A DNA stretch of 64,000 nt from Cladocopium goreaui (GCA_947184155.2 CAMXCT020006746.1:135001-199000); one strand, 5' to 3'; shown: positions 26,731 through 39,355, counted from the stretch's first letter. A program made the numbers and translations. Notes: generated by a model from the letters alone, not told the origin.

Positions 26731-29348
26731 AACCGCCAAACTTCCACTTGAAGGGATGATTTTGTAAGTTTTATACCTATGTCTGCGAGATGATTGAGAT
26801 GATTGAGATGATTGAGGATTGGACATATGTTCATTGGATTACAAGAAATGGCATTATAATTATGATCATCCAAAGTCTTGAGCTCTTAAATGATGTTCCT
26901 ACTGGCGGTGGATGCTTATCAGCACTATTTGATAGTTTGCCAGCAGCTTCAGAATGTGCAGGGATCCCTGGCGGAGAGCATTGCCAGTTGCCATATGTTC
27001 TTCCCTCCTAAGATCATACAGTGGCGGTGACTATAAACTACGCTTGGGATGACACCTTTGACACAAAGGACGGACCGCGAGTTGTGCAGGCGATCTGCTG
27101 CTGCTGGAAGCTGCGAATGGAGAGCAATGGCAGCCATGGATGTTGATGGTGGCATCGGTGGCGGCCTCAGTAAACCTTGGATGTCTGACCTGTCGAAGCC
27201 CATCCTAAGTGCCAGGTCGACCGCTTGGTCAGGAGCCGGATGGACTTGGGAGGAAATGACAAGATGACAACGCCTCATAAAATCCAAACAGAACATGGAC
27301 ATAAATTCGAGAAACACTTACAGACAGTATGTTACAGCAAGGTCTGCTCCTGCTTCTGTGTTTCAATCATTTTCAATCCTGGCACGGCACTGACATTTAT
27401 TATTACTATTATTACTATTATTATTATTGCTACTATTATTACTATTGTTATTACCAGCATTATAACTAGTATTGTTACTAGTATTATTACTATTACTATT
27501 ATTACTACTGTTATCACTGTTACTACTACTATTATTACTATTGTTTTTATCCTTATTTTTATCATTATTATTTTATATTGTATATATATATATATAACAT
27601 TCAGTTGGCATATGGAAATGGCTTCGCGGGCTCAGCCCCTGGATTCCCTGTGGTGGAAATACCACCCTGCACATCTTTGGACCAAAATCATGTCCTGTTT
27701 TTGTTCGACAGACACCTTCAACATCGATGGGACATGATGGGATCCATGGGATTGGGTTGACCCCCATGTCATTGAAGGACCTCCCGCTTGTACATCACGT
27801 CCACTGAGGCGCCCGGTATCGCCCGGTTGGGGAAGTCCATCCCGGATCCCTATGATCCAATGGAGTAGTGACGTAGTGTCTATGCTATTTTGCTCATGTG
27901 GCCGGGTCCGTCGGATGGGTCATGATTCAAAAAAGGACATAGTCTAACCATTTCTACCCATTCTAAAGCCACAGATTTCGGATGATGGGATTTTCTGCCA
28001 ACATTTGCCAAGCATCCAATTTTAAGAGCTGTTTGAACCATGATTAACCACTACTGAGGTGATGGCAGGTGCCCCAAAATCCTCTAAGACCTGCCATTTC
28101 AGGTGGGCCTGGAGCAAACCTTTGCAGCTCATGTGCCCCTGCTGGGGCTTGGGAGCAATATTTCCAATGAAACATGGGTGATTTGATCTTCAAACATGGG
28201 ATCTGGGGTGTACATTCATATACATCATTCCATATACATCTATACAATTATATACACTAATGCATACATACATATATATATATATATACGTGTATATATA
28301 TATACATACACATATAATACGTGCATGAAATAAGTTGCTTCCATACATTTGTACCCATCGATCGAAACCATAGTCACAGGCCACGGCATCTCAGCAGCTG
28401 TTGCTCTGCAGAGGCGGGGCGCCGTTTCAGGAAGTGATTTATTGGAGGTACATGGAGGTACCATATCTAAAGCCTATGATTCAGGGTTATGTGAGGGAAT
28501 ATCCCCACAAAATCCGGCAAAAAAAACCTGGTAGAGATCGTATCTATTTGTCCTGAACACATCCCACTGAAATGGGATGAATATCGCACAAAACCAGTTG
28601 CGGCATTCAAAACACCCAAAGATGAACCCATCAGTCAACAAGTGACCATTTCATCAACATCTTGCGACAAGGCGCGGGCACAGCCCGCTGTGTCTCAGTA
28701 AGCTCCTCGGAGCTGGCCTGCTGGGTGCGGGGACCTGGTATGGCTGACCTTCCAAAAGGTTTTTTGCAAAACGCTATGGACAGCAACCATGGGGAAATCC
28801 GGAAACTGATCTACATCCTTAATGTGGCATTTTCGGGTTTTCGGGTTTTCGGGTTTTCGGGTTTGTGATATGTTGGACTAATTCAGCGAGCGTATCCAAG
28901 AAATGAAGGGTCTAAACTACAGTATCAAGCCAATCATCATGGGGATTTGGTAAGATATATTATGATATATTTTGATTTAGAACTGACACTGTGATATTGG
29001 CTTGGGTTTGTTCAGAAAATGGACATTAATTGGGCACAGCCGGGCGGCCGCCGATGTACCGCACTTTTTCGTAGGGGAAAAGGTAACGAACTGCTGGATT
29101 GCTGGGTTTTGGTTACTTGTTGTTTTGTGCAGACCCGTTTGAAGGTGGGACGTGGTTGAGAATCGAACAAAATGACAGAGATTTGTCATGGTGCCAAAAT
29201 TTATACAATTCTCATTTATGGGAGGCTGTTGTATATTCCTTGGTTGTGATCCACATCAGAACTAGGTGGGGTGTTTTCAACTTCTTGAAATATACCATCA
29301 CCCCCAAGTGACATTTGACCCCCATCTCATGGCAGATGGTAATCGCAG
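26731..29348. other. Mostly intronic or intergenic, with weak coding-like islands
   Basis: Islands open on the plus strand: 26895-27000 (LAVDAYQHYLIVCQQLQNV) and 28380-28450. Neither has convincing splice sites on both sides. The rest is simple repeats: ATT/ACT triplets at 27396-27580, AT/GT dinucleotides at 28255-28320, and TTTTCGGG four to five times at 28830-28863. Confidence 0.3.
27396..27580. repeat. ATT/ACT trinucleotide microsatellite
   Basis: Nearly 190 bases of TAT, TAC, ATT and TTG triplets with strict 3-base periodicity. Confidence 0.85.
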
Positions 29349-29456
29349 TGGCAGTTGGCCTGGGGACAGCTGACCGAGCTGCTAAGTCAGGAACTGTCAC
29401 CGCGCATGGCACACTTCTTTGAGCAGAAGCCACCAGTTCTGGAGGCTGGGGACGAA
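29349..29456 (+). CDS. Host exon, protein unknown
   Basis: Exactly 36 codons between an AATCGCAG acceptor and a GT donor, reading WGQLTELLSQELSPRMAHFF then EQKPPVLEAGDE. Helical composition. It joins in phase to the exon at 29712. Whether it belongs to the WD40 gene is unknown. Confidence 0.5.
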
Positions 29457-29711
29457 GTGAAGCCCCTCAGGTGTTAGTGTTAGTGCACAGATGTATAAAG
29501 GGAATCTGTGAGGAAGAAGGTGGGTCTCCAACAACAAGGCTTGAAGAAAGGAATGTACACTACCATATGACAATAGAACATCAGATCTTACATGATGTAC
29601 ATACTGTAGTTATTGTCATGAAACTTGAAGTTCTTGATTTGTGCCAATTGCTTTGTAAAGGTTTTTCTTGTTGGAGGCTCATACTGGATGAGTTTGTGCC
29701 ATGTGGGCCAG

Positions 29712-29826
29712 GTGGATGAGTTGCCATCGGCGACCATGACCCTGGCGGCGGAAGAGGAAGCCGTCAGCTTTCTGGAAAAGTTGGGAGCAGTGCCTGAGCC
29801 AACCACGGAGGCTGCTGATCCAAGGG
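29712..29826 (+). CDS. Host exon, protein unknown
   Basis: Follows GGGCCAG with G and reads VDELPSATMTLAAEEEAVSF then LEKLGAVPEPTTEAADPR. Acidic, helix-forming. GT donor at 29827. Confidence 0.5.
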
Positions 29827-29989
29827 GTCCCAACAAATCCTGGGCTGTGGGACAAACCGGCTGTGGGACAAACCGGCGATGGTTTGTCTTAGGATATTCC
29901 CTGATATTCCCCCGATTTTTGGACATTTCAACATGTCATTTCAACTGCTCTTTCTTGAGTCGGACTTGAGTCGTGGGGTAACATCGAAT

Positions 29990-30103
29990 CGATCGAATGC
30001 TGGATGAGGCACCGCAGACACTGGATAGCGTGGTCAGCAATCTGGAGGTTCAACGCTTGGGTTGCAAGGGGGCCCTGAGGCAACGGTTCTCGAGGCTTTG
30101 AGA
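29990..30103 (+). CDS. Possible host exon ending in a stop
   Basis: The plus strand reads MLDEAPQTLDSVVSNLEVQR then LGCKGALRQRFSRL and a TGA. It is helix-like and compatible in character with the two exons before it. Boundaries are not determined. Confidence 0.35.
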
Positions 30104-33100
30104 GAAGGGCATCATCAATGGTCATGGTAAAACATGACGGATACTACGGTTTTATATAAGTTAAGATGATGATTATGTATTGTTTTGATGATTTTGATGA
30201 TGGCGGTGGTGATAGTGACTATAGTGATTGTGGTGGTGGTAGTGGTGCAGTGGGATATCAGACAATCATGATGTCATGAATTGCGAGTGGTCATACCATG
30301 TCTTCCCAGAATTGGATGAAGGTCAGACGTCAGAATCCATGGTTTCCTTGAAAAAAAATCCCGCAACCCACGGACATCTTGATGTCCACACTTTTGGCTG
30401 ATTGAAACCCAGAGTTTGTCAATTAAAAAAAGCATCCATCAACTATCATCAACTCAACTCCATCAAAAACACTACCATGGTTAAATCATATTAAATCATA
30501 TTAATATTAAACAACATTAGATCCCCAATCGTTCATGGTGAAGCGCCCCAATGTTTCACCGTTGAACCACATTAAATCCTACAGGATTCCCAGTGACGTC
30601 TGGCTTTCCGTCCAGGAAGCCTCAGCCATGGTGGAAGCCTTGGCCGAGGCCTCACCAGGCCCCCTCCGGGCTGGAGGTTTTTTTCAGCGAACGTTCATTG
30701 TCAACATTAAAGATCAACTGCTATGGGGTTAATAACGGTTAATATGGGTTATGTATGGATTTTCTAAATCCATGAAGCACATATATCATACTATCATATA
30801 CTATCATTAATACTATCCAACTGGGTAGAAAAACTGGCTATTATCATTTCGATAATAGAACATCTCCAATGTCCTGTCCGGAAAATCGTCCCGAAATGGG
30901 GTATGAACGGGCTATGAAGCTATCCACGATTAGTTGTTGTTCATCCCATGGAAAGGATGCCATGAACAATACTGGAGATACATCATTGAAGGGTTAATGA
31001 TTTTCATGAGTCTACCATAGATATTTTCTAGATATATATATATAGAATATAGAATATAGAAGATATAGATATTATACCATAATCATTATCCATTCTATCT
31101 GGATATTCCATGATTTGTTCGTCACTTTTTGCCGCCCGAGGCGCCGAGGCCGAAGCGGCCGAAGCGGCCGAAGCGGCCGAAGCGGCCGAAGCGGCCGAAG
31201 CGGCCGAAGCGGCCGAAGCGGCCGAAGCGGCCGAAGCTGGTGCCGACCTCGCCGCAAAGGCGATCCCCGGTTAGCCATGGCTTGAACCATGGCTTCAACC
31301 AACTTTTTTTTTTTTTAAAGAGAGATCTTTGAAATGGGTTGAACATAGGTTGGAAATGGGTTGAATGATGTTGAATGACCTACGAACAAAAATGATATAA
31401 ATATATGAGAGGAATTGTCTATGGCTGGGATTGCTGAAGGGTACACATCGGATTGAATTGCTTAAATGATGATAATGATGGCAGACAATCTAGAAAGACT
31501 GGGATTCAGCAAAGCAACGATGGAGGTGGATCCAACTGAGATGAAGATGATGAAGACACCCCTTGACGGGTGACCCCATTGAAACCTACCACGAACCTCC
31601 AAAAGAAAGACGCAGCAACCAGAGGCTTCAGAAGGGGAACAGCACTGGAGCTTGGAGCTAGCAGGCTGTGGAATGGCATGGGTGGGGTCGGATAGTCGTG
31701 TTGGGAGTTGCAAGTCTTTTGGTATCCTTTGGAGGACCTGGCTATGTTTTTGTGGGATGTGAGATCCCTCTTCGCGAGCGTGTCAGGGGGTCCCAAACAT
31801 GATTTTGACGCATGTTTAAACTCTGAAAATTGGTGAGGAGTGATGACAATTGAGGAAGATGGGTAAATGTCGAACAAACTTGCAAACTTGCAAGAATCAT
31901 CCAAGAGATCTCAGGGAAACAGCCTTCCTTTCTCAGCCAACCGCACAGGCTTCCACGGCTGCAGCTTGAGTACTTCGCAAAGCTTCGCATGCGACGTGCC
32001 GTTGAGGTGGCTGAGCTGTAGAGGTCATGAAGTTGGTGACCTCTAAGATGCATGGCTGATGCTGGTGGATGATGTTGTATGATGTATGGCTAATTCGGAG
32101 GATGAATCAGCCGGGACTAGACTTAGCTGATGCTCCTTGGAAAATAGGTCCATAAACTCTCCACTTCCACATTCCACGTGTTATTCTTTGTGATGCTTTT
32201 TGCTTGAACGGTCTGCTTGGCTTTGGGGCTTCGACATTGGAATGGCAGTTGCCTGTGAGGTTGTGTTACGTTCTGGGCGGCGACGTGTGTCTGGAGGAAA
32301 GTTGCAATGTTGCCAAGAGGTTTTGCCCTCCTGCTGAGCCTTCTGGCTCCGGGGTTTCAGGTAGGTGAATTGAGCTTTCATCCTTCTGTAGGGATTCAAC
32401 ATGATTTACTGAAACCATCCCTACTAGGTACCTTGTAGCGCCTACACCAGGACCATGCCGCTGCGACGGGACCAAGCAGGAGGATGCTGTCCATGCTGGG
32501 GCACCCAGCTATCACCTTGGGCTCAACAGATAGAAAACGGACCCAGCCTAATAGATGGGGACTCTATCTCAAAAGCTGGATTTGAGATGTTTTTTCTCCT
32601 CAGTATGGCCATGCACTGTAAATGGTTTGGATCCATGTGTTGGTTGTACGTGGGGGTGATGCTTCCTACCCCCCAATCCATCCTGCAGATCCTGCAGATT
32701 CTGCAGTGCACGTCAGGCCACGAGACGATGAGGCGTCGGGAGCAGGGCAGTGGTTGCCTCCTGTCATGGTTTCCTGACCTGACAATATGAGGTCAATTTG
32801 AGTAAACTAACATAACTTTGGAACATCACTATTTTGAATAGGTAAATCAACGAACGACATGTTGGAAACATGTTGGAAAAAAATCACTTTCCCACCACGA
32901 CCCTCGGCAGCCTCAGCTGGGACCTGCTGGGGGAAGGCTGAAATCATCAGATTTTCGGTGGGGTTCCTCATTTGGGGGGATAGAAAAATCATGAGGTGTT
33001 TCAATGTTTGAATAGTTTCTTCATGTTCTTCTATACGACAACTATGTAACTATTTGATACTATGTTAGTTCAATCAAGTTTCCCTGGGTGATAAAGTTTG

Positions 33101-33487
33101 AAGGATGATCCGGTTTTTTGATATGCCTTCTATTTAGATCCGTTTTGGATTGCAAATTCAGATCAAGCCAATGGAGGATTTCTAGCAAAAAAAGGGCACG
33201 CCGTTGGAAGCCCCGGCGCTCGTGGATGTCCGCCAGGGCGAGCGGTGGCAAGCGATTGCACCTCGGATGCAGCGCTGATGCGTGCTGATGTTCCCTTCAA
33301 TGGCCGGCAAGAGTCCGAATTAAATATAAATGATATAAATGATGGTGTATAATGTCCTTCATAATCCATCAATGTCCTTCAATGAATATGGGGGTTTCCC
33401 CCCAGCTGGATGGTTTATAATGGACAATCCATCTATAAATGGGCATATTTTTGTAGTAAACCTTGGGCCCCGTGGCAGCTGCCTGAG
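30104..33487. other. Intronic or intergenic, repeats and two weak islands
   Basis: A short island at 30622-30680 reads EASAMVEALAEASPGPL after TCCGTCCAG. Another at 33205-33270 reads APALVDVRQGERWQAIAP. Otherwise AT-rich sequence, GAT and GGT repeats at 30160-30250, and the 9-base minisatellite at 31140-31240. Confidence 0.3.
31140..31240. repeat. 9-base minisatellite CGAAGCGGC, about 10-11 copies
   Basis: Perfect head-to-tail copies. All three plus frames are open: PKR, GRS and AEA repeats. The AEA frame continues into GADLAAKAIPG before a stop, so it could be part of an alanine-glutamate helix in an exon, but there is no independent support. Confidence 0.85.
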
Positions 33488-33634
33488 GCTGTTGAGATGG
33501 AGGGCCAGCGGCTCGCAGCGGTCTTTGTGAGGGCAACCCAGGGCCATGCCATGCTGCCATACCTGCCATACCCAGTGGATCCAATGGTTTCCAAAGTGGT
33601 CGACATGAGGCGTGCTCTTCGGCTAACCAGTCAG
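33488..33634 (+). CDS. Possible host exon
   Basis: After CTGCCTGAG, the phase-0 reading is AVEMEGQRLAAVFVRATQG, then MLPYLPYPVDPMVSK and VVDMRRALRLTSQ, to a GTCC donor. A shorter form ending at 33542 with a GC donor is possible. AG followed by G agrees with the host splice pattern. Confidence 0.4.
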
Positions 33635-33865
33635 GTCCTCAGATGCTGAGGGCACCTGGGATTTGGGCACATCGACTGATGTGCCCAACCTTGGGCGAAC
33701 TCATGGGGCAAAGATCGTCAAATCCTATTTCAGGAGTCTTCCTCATCCCTTGCCCTTCAATCAGAGAGAGAAATCATACATATCAAACCTTATCAAACCT
33801 TAAACCATCCTCAAAACATCTCAAAACCATGTTTTTGTGGTGGATTAAAGATATCTATGATCAAT

Positions 33866-33955
33866 TACCCTCTGATAAACTAACGTAGCTATGGAAAATC
33901 CCAAAATCAACTATAAATGGTCATTTTCAATAGCTATCTTAATTACCAGAGGGCA
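33866..33955. repeat. Palindromic MITE-like element, copy 2
   Basis: TACCCTCTGATAAACTAACG then TAGCTATGGAAAATCC on the left; CATTTTCAATAGCTATC and AATTACCAGAGGGCA on the right. Imperfect complement. Confidence 0.65.
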
Positions 33956-34644
33956 GTCGTTGAAAAAAAACATTCTTTGAGGATGCGCCTCTGCAGCTGG
34001 ACCACGGCCACAGAGACCTCTACGGCCTCGGTTCCAGAGACGATTGCCCTGACGGACTATGGTGATTTCGCCTGGAACCCTAGTTTCAAACGTGGTTGGT
34101 TCCACTAGTTTTACTAGTAATATTTAATACCAAATCTACAAATATCTACAATATACTATTATACATATACATATACACACACACATATAATGTGTGTATA
34201 TATGTATATATATATACACATCTATATACCATATATATATATATATACATATACATACATATACATACTTGGGCGTGGTTTTTATTGGAGAATATAGCCG
34301 CATTGAGAATTGATACATTCGGAGTGTGTACCGTGGTGCAGGGCCTGGGAGATCTAGGCTGGCTGCCTCCTGCGGCTCTCCGGTCAGCTGGCACTCACTG
34401 CGCCACTGGGCCCTCGTGGAGGCCGAGAGTTTCGGGTGCCTCGGCCGGCTCCGTGATGTGCCCGGCACACCCCAAAGACGGGAATTTTGTCCATCTTTTT
34501 CTTGCGCTTTTTTGGTCTGAACCTGAATTCCGCCATTCTGACACGAGACTGGAAAAACATGTATCAAAAAGTATCATTGTTATGGTCATTTTCTATTAGC
34601 AACGACTGGATGTTTGCTACTCTGCCATCCTCCAAAGCACCAAG

Positions 34645-34723
34645 GTGGATTTGTGGCGTTGCGATGGCCTCTGGGCCAGCAGCGTCTTGGCGGAGGAGCC
34701 ATTGGATCTGAAGGTCTTGGAAG
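34645..34723 (+). CDS. WD40-like host exon
   Basis: Begins after CACCAAG with G and reads VDLWRCDGLWASSVLAEEPL then DLKVLE, ending in phase 1 with a GC donor. The LWRCDG strand is WD-like. It joins in phase to 35390-35470. Confidence 0.5.
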
Positions 34724-35259
34724 GCAAGGAGTTTGGGGCCGGGGATCTCAGCGGATCACAGGGCAAGGGGATGGTGGATGTTGGATTTTGGCAGCTGCCG
34801 TTGATTTCCTCTGTTTTGAAACAATTTATGGCAATTTACGGGATTTTTGGTGTGGGGCTGACTTGACCGATGTTTACAATATCTTGCAATATCACTTGAT
34901 GATATCACTTGTATGGTATGACCACACTTTTTTGCTGCTCAGAGCTATCCTCGTTCCTATGGCTGTTTGTTGCGGAACAGTTTCATTCTGCCCTCGATAT
35001 CGTGGCGATCCCTCGGACCAGTATCATCCAGTATCCCAGCATCAACGACTAAGCGCTTCGATCATCCATTCCCATCCTGGGCGATTTGCGTGTTTTTATT
35101 GGTCAATTTCCTTTTTTCAGACATGTTCAGACCATTTTTTCCGGTTCAAAGGCACATTTTTTTGGCTCACAATTTTTGCTGGTTGAATCCCAGCATTTTG
35201 ATCAAGTTTTTGCTGCCTGACCCATGTGATCAAAACCCAATGAAATTCCCATGGAGGAG

Positions 35260-35363
35260 TACCCTCTGGCAATTTAACATAGCGACTGGAAATTGCCAAT
35301 TATAGTTGATTTACCTATAAAAAATGGTGATTTTCCATAGCTATGTTAGTTTACCAGAGGGTA
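35260..35363. repeat. Palindromic MITE-like element, copy 3
   Basis: TACCCTCTGGCAATTTAACA on the left; ATTTTCCATAGCTATG then TTAGTTTACCAGAGGGTA on the right. The terminal TACCCTCTGG/CCAGAGGGTA is a perfect inverted pair. Confidence 0.75.
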
Positions 35364-35389
35364 AAGATCCATAACCACCTGTAGGTCAG

Positions 35390-35470
35390 CCGTACACCGC
35401 CAGGTCCTCACCTCAGCTGGCTTGACCCTCTGGCGCTTCGACGATGAGTGCGATGCAGACACCGCCGCAG
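35390..35470 (+). CDS. WD40-like host exon
   Basis: Reads VHRQVLTSAGLTLWRFDDEC then DADTAA, with the VLTSAGLTLWRFD pattern of a WD40 blade end. 81 bases, phase 1 to phase 1, GC donor at 35471. The acceptor is followed by C; a second AG followed by G at about 35403 would not keep the phase. Confidence 0.5.
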
Positions 35471-35913
35471 GCACCGAGAATCGTTCGGCATGGGATGCCA
35501 ACCCGGCACAAAAAATGCTGGATGTGGGTGGATTATTGGTTCATCATGATTCATCATGATTCATTATGATCAATGATGATGAGTCATACTGTAATACTTA
35601 ACACAAATGAATCGTGATTCACAAAGATTGACCCGTGTCAATGGTTATTGACAGTACAGATTCATAAGATTTACTATAACAAGTGATGAACGGTGATGAA
35701 TAAATAGCCAAATGAAAGAAGTGATGGGCTTATATTTCAGAGCTTGCTCTCAACGTCCTACGTTTTTGTGTAGCACAGTCCCTATAGCGGTTTACTTTGT
35801 GTAGGTGTCGTTTCTGGCTGCCAAGAACTGGCAAGCTCTCCATACAGTGACAAATTGAACTGTCAAAAGGAAATATCGGACATACCCCCGAAACAGCCAC
35901 TTTTCGCGATCCA

Positions 35914-35935
35914 ACCGTAGCTTTTGGCTCTGAAG
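35914..35935 (+). other. Possible relic of the dinoflagellate spliced leader
   Basis: ACCGTAGCTTTTGGCTCTGA followed by AG. The published dinoflagellate leader is DCCGTAGCCATTTTGGCTCA followed by AG. Allowing a 2-base deletion and a 2-base insertion, the blocks CCGTAGC, TTTTGGCTC and AAG agree. It lies 19 bases before an ATG that opens a ubiquitin-like frame. Such relics arise when a trans-spliced mRNA is copied back into the genome. Confidence 0.45.
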
Positions 35936-35954
35936 CATTGCTTCTTGGGCAAGG

Positions 35955-36087
35955 ATGGTGATTCACATCACCCCGATCTCCGGCGCCCTGGATTCGCTTC
36001 CAGTGCCAAAGCCGCCGCCAAAGACGCTGGGCAACGTGGAAGTGGTGCTGCTGTCGGGTGAGACGCTGGCGTTGCCCATCTGTCAGG
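35955..36087 (+). CDS. Ubiquitin-like domain, first exon
   Basis: From ATG at 35955 it reads MVIHITPISGALDSLPVPKP, then VEVVLLSGETLALPICQ, the first two strands of a ubiquitin-like beta-grasp fold. It ends in phase 1 at a GC donor and joins to 36738. An alternative view is that this is an internal exon, since GGGCAAG followed by G just before the ATG is also a fair acceptor. Confidence 0.55.
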
Positions 36088-36737
36088 GCGCCTTGGCTCC
36101 GCCGCTGTGGCTTCGGTCATTGGATCTGAATGGGTCAGGAGCCCCCAACATGGTGACTGATAAGCCAGCGTTTTTTGTTTAAAACCTAAGCGCTTTACAT
36201 ATGTTTCGGATTCATCCGCAGCTTCACCAATGATGATTAATGAAGGTTAAGATCAAGAAGGGTCCCCCCAAGAGTGACCAACTGCTCATTGAAATGATGT
36301 TTTCTACACGAAAATCGAACAACCATGGGCCAACATCCATCCGCTGGTGGGGATGCAGAGACCTACAATTCTGTTGGCTGTACTCCATCAAAACAGGGAG
36401 TTGGATGGGCGATGGGGAATGGCTTGGTCAGAACCAGAGCAGCACATACTTCTGGGATACATTGAAAGAACAACTTACATATAGACCTAGGTGACATAGG
36501 TAGGTGTAGATACATTTTTTTTACGTTAGAAAAACATACGGAATCATATAGATACATACATAGATGTACATAGATGAATAGATATGTAGAACTTAGAAAT
36601 ATGATAAGCAGATAGATTGATGAATGAATAATCACATAGATATATAAAATGATAAAGAGATAAATCAATGACAACAAATGTATCAACATGTACTGTACGT
36701 AACATGTCAAATAGATGGCCTTTTTTCCCCGCTCCAG

Positions 36738-36845
36738 GCGACGGTGTGGCGGAGCTGCAAAAGCGTGCTGCGGAGGCGTTGGGACTGAACCCCTGCCAGG
36801 TGGCACTTCACGCGGATGGGGCGCCCTTGACGAATGATCTCATCA
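36738..36845 (+). CDS. Ubiquitin-like domain, second exon
   Basis: After CGCTCCAG it reads DGVAELQKRAAEALGLNPCQ, then VALHADGAPLTNDLI, the helix and following strands of the same beta-grasp fold. The 3' boundary is unsure (GA donor near 36834 or GC near 36847). The rest of the protein was not found with confidence. Confidence 0.55.
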
Positions 36846-37901
36846 GGGCGGACATGTGCCTGGGAAAATATGGAGACAAATGATGGGAACAGATGGCAAA
36901 TAATGTGGTGCAAATTGGAACATGATGGGACTATAGCATCGCATGTATGATTTTCATGGGATTACACTGAAATTTAAGGTGATTCAACCACCGAACATGT
37001 GGAGAATCATAGTGTTTTGATGGGAATAACCCCCCTAAAAATCAGGATCATTCGGGATTACTCATGGGAACAATGGAAATTGATGGGAATGCCTTGAAGA
37101 CTGCCGAAACAACTGGGGGTTTCCGAAGTCATGGGGGTACCCCAAAACCATAGGTTTCAATACTCAAATGATCTAATTTTGGATGATTTGGGGGTACTCC
37201 CATTGTAGGAACACCCCCAACTGGATCATGAAGAATGGGTGAATTTAAGGTATTTGATGCCAAGGTCGGGAGAGGGGAGGGTACACTAGCTATCACTAGC
37301 TCCCACCATCGTTTTGGTGGTGAAATCACATCAGGTAGTGCTGGGACTTGACAATCTCGGCGGATGGGATTATGTCCCATGGTCACGCGGTTGATTTTCC
37401 GATAGGGCATGGTCAGCTCCCATAATATACCAGAGTTCGTCTGCCCATTAAGTGGAGTATCCCTGGAGAATCCCTCATGGATGGGATGACCATTGCATAC
37501 CATGGATGGCACAGATACTGTTTTCTCATTTCTTGGGCAAGGCCTGAAACAGAAGCCCCCAGGTGGCTGGTCCCACTGAGGAGTCTTCAATTGGTCAAGA
37601 TGGATCTCAGCTTAGAAGGCCGATGAAACCAGGATTTTTGGGTCCCAGAAATTTCTGGGGTTATCCCAGCTGGTTATCCCTTCAATGGGTTATAACATGT
37701 GGTGGCAAAAGGGATGGTCCTCGGGGATGAGTCAAGCCCATGCCGCATCATATCCCAGACCATTGGTTGAGGTTGTATGAAAGGACTCCTTTCATTTGTT
37801 GGACAGGTTGGAGTATGACTTTAAACTGTTTAGCTTCATCACAGGGAGTCCGACGAGTTGTCAGAGGTTGCAGGTTATAGGTTCATCCTTCTGATTCCAC
37901 C
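36846..37901. other. No gene recognised
   Basis: Moderate AT-rich DNA with repeated words such as ATGGGGGTAC and TGGGGGTACTCCC at 37130-37205. I see no exon with support. Confidence 0.35.
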
Positions 37902-38130
37902 ATGCCAGGCGTATGGAATGTGGACATCAGCCAGGGTTACTCCTTTGTGCTGACGGTCACGGGTAAGGAGGCATCCTTTGAGGGTGGCTCCTATGGCACC
38001 TGGTCCAACATCCAGGTGGATTCTGAGAAGGCCACTTTCAGCGCCACATGGCACTCCGGCAAGCACCATGGCAGCAGCCGGCTTGGACTGACAAAAGTGG
38101 AGCAGCCTTGCCACATTGGGTTTCTTCATG
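37902..38130 (+). CDS. Beta-rich host protein, exon A, family unknown
   Basis: From an ATG at 37902 it reads MPGVWNVDISQGYSFVLTVT, then GKEASFEGGSYGTW and VDSEKATFSATWHSG, with alternating hydrophobic residues typical of an antiparallel beta sheet. The 3' boundary is not fixed. It may pair with the stop-containing exon at 38615-38745. Confidence 0.45.
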
Positions 38131-38614
38131 CACACATACGCGGCTATATATATATATATACACATTGCATCCATAATGTAACTCCGCAGCCTCAACACAT
38201 CTTAACACGGCGAAGATGGTTCATGTAATGTTCACCTCATGTGTTGAAGCCTCGCGAGAGGTTTTTGTTTGAGTTTGCGAATGTATAATTTTACGTTGCA
38301 AAAGTTGGATATTATGAATCATCATTATACACGCATAAGACTCTAAGGGATATTTCCGCGAAAGTTCCGCGAAAGCTACGCGAAGGAGCCGGCCAAAGTA
38401 AAGGTGCATTCTTGAAGGGGATGGCCCAGCAAGCCTTACAAATAATATATAGCCAACATGCAATATTCTGCGGTGATAAGGGATTCTGTGATGCTAGCGG
38501 CATGTTTACAGCGGCTATCATGAAGAATGGCCGTTCAGGGATTTGAACAATAACAACTGGATCAGCCACCAGCTTTAGAATTCCAGTCGTAGAGTGTAGG
38601 CCGCTTCTCGCGAA

Positions 38615-38745
38615 TGTGCCGCTAAGGTACGGCAACAGTGGCACACTGAAGGGAAGCTTCAGCAACCCTTACGAGGGCCGCTATGAGGCATTTATTGATG
38701 GGACCAGCAAGGTTCATGATGCCATCATCCGCAGGGAAAGATAAA
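38615..38745 (+). CDS. Beta-rich host protein, terminal exon
   Basis: Reads VPLRYGNSGTLKGSFSNPYE, then GRYEAFIDGTSKVHDAIIRR and ER before TAA. GTLKGSF echoes ATFSATW in exon A, so both could be strands of one domain. The protein is not recognised. Confidence 0.45.
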
Positions 38746-39355
38746 GCCGGTGAAGCTGGGAAGGGGGCGGCCCGGCTGATGGCGAGCACCTGAAATTTGA
38801 ATGAAAGCTGAGGGATGTCTTGGCCGAAACATGAGTTGGAGATTGCCCTAAAGTACCCAAATGTTGACTACTACCGGCTACCCATTAATAACCTTCATCC
38901 CATTCGACAAGGTGATGCGCCACCGTTATACGTTTCCTTTTTTTGACGCCCAGTCTATCCACCATACGTGGAAGTTTCATCTGAACACAGGGACGCCACC
39001 GGCCTCTGATGGAAAATCCGTTGGGGGCCACAGATTTCCTGACGCTGAACGATCACCAGCATTGCGCTGTCCAAAAGATGTCGGCTGCATGGGAGTTTGG
39101 GACCTGCTAAATCGTAGATGAAAAAACTCAGTGAGCAACTGCAAGAATTGATTCATGAGTAGAATCAATACTTAATTCATCTTAATTCCATTTAGCTTGA
39201 CCCATTTCAGGCTTGATTCAAGAAACCTGCGGGAAAGCTATTGCGGAGCAGAGTTGGTTCACGAGGGCGATTCAGTCTGAACCAGGAGGTCCATGAAGTG
39301 CTGATTACCCCACGGCACAACAAAAAAAGGAGGGCTATTTTTTTTTGGGGGAGGT
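38746..39355. other. No gene recognised
   Basis: Mixed-composition DNA without a supported exon, ending at a pyrimidine tract. Confidence 0.3.

Noticed and set aside
26949..27317. Minus-strand frame with a UBA-like DQAVDLALRMGFDRSDIQGL
   Set aside because: The short stretch resembles a UBA helix pair, but there are no matching splice sites and no other exon on that strand nearby.
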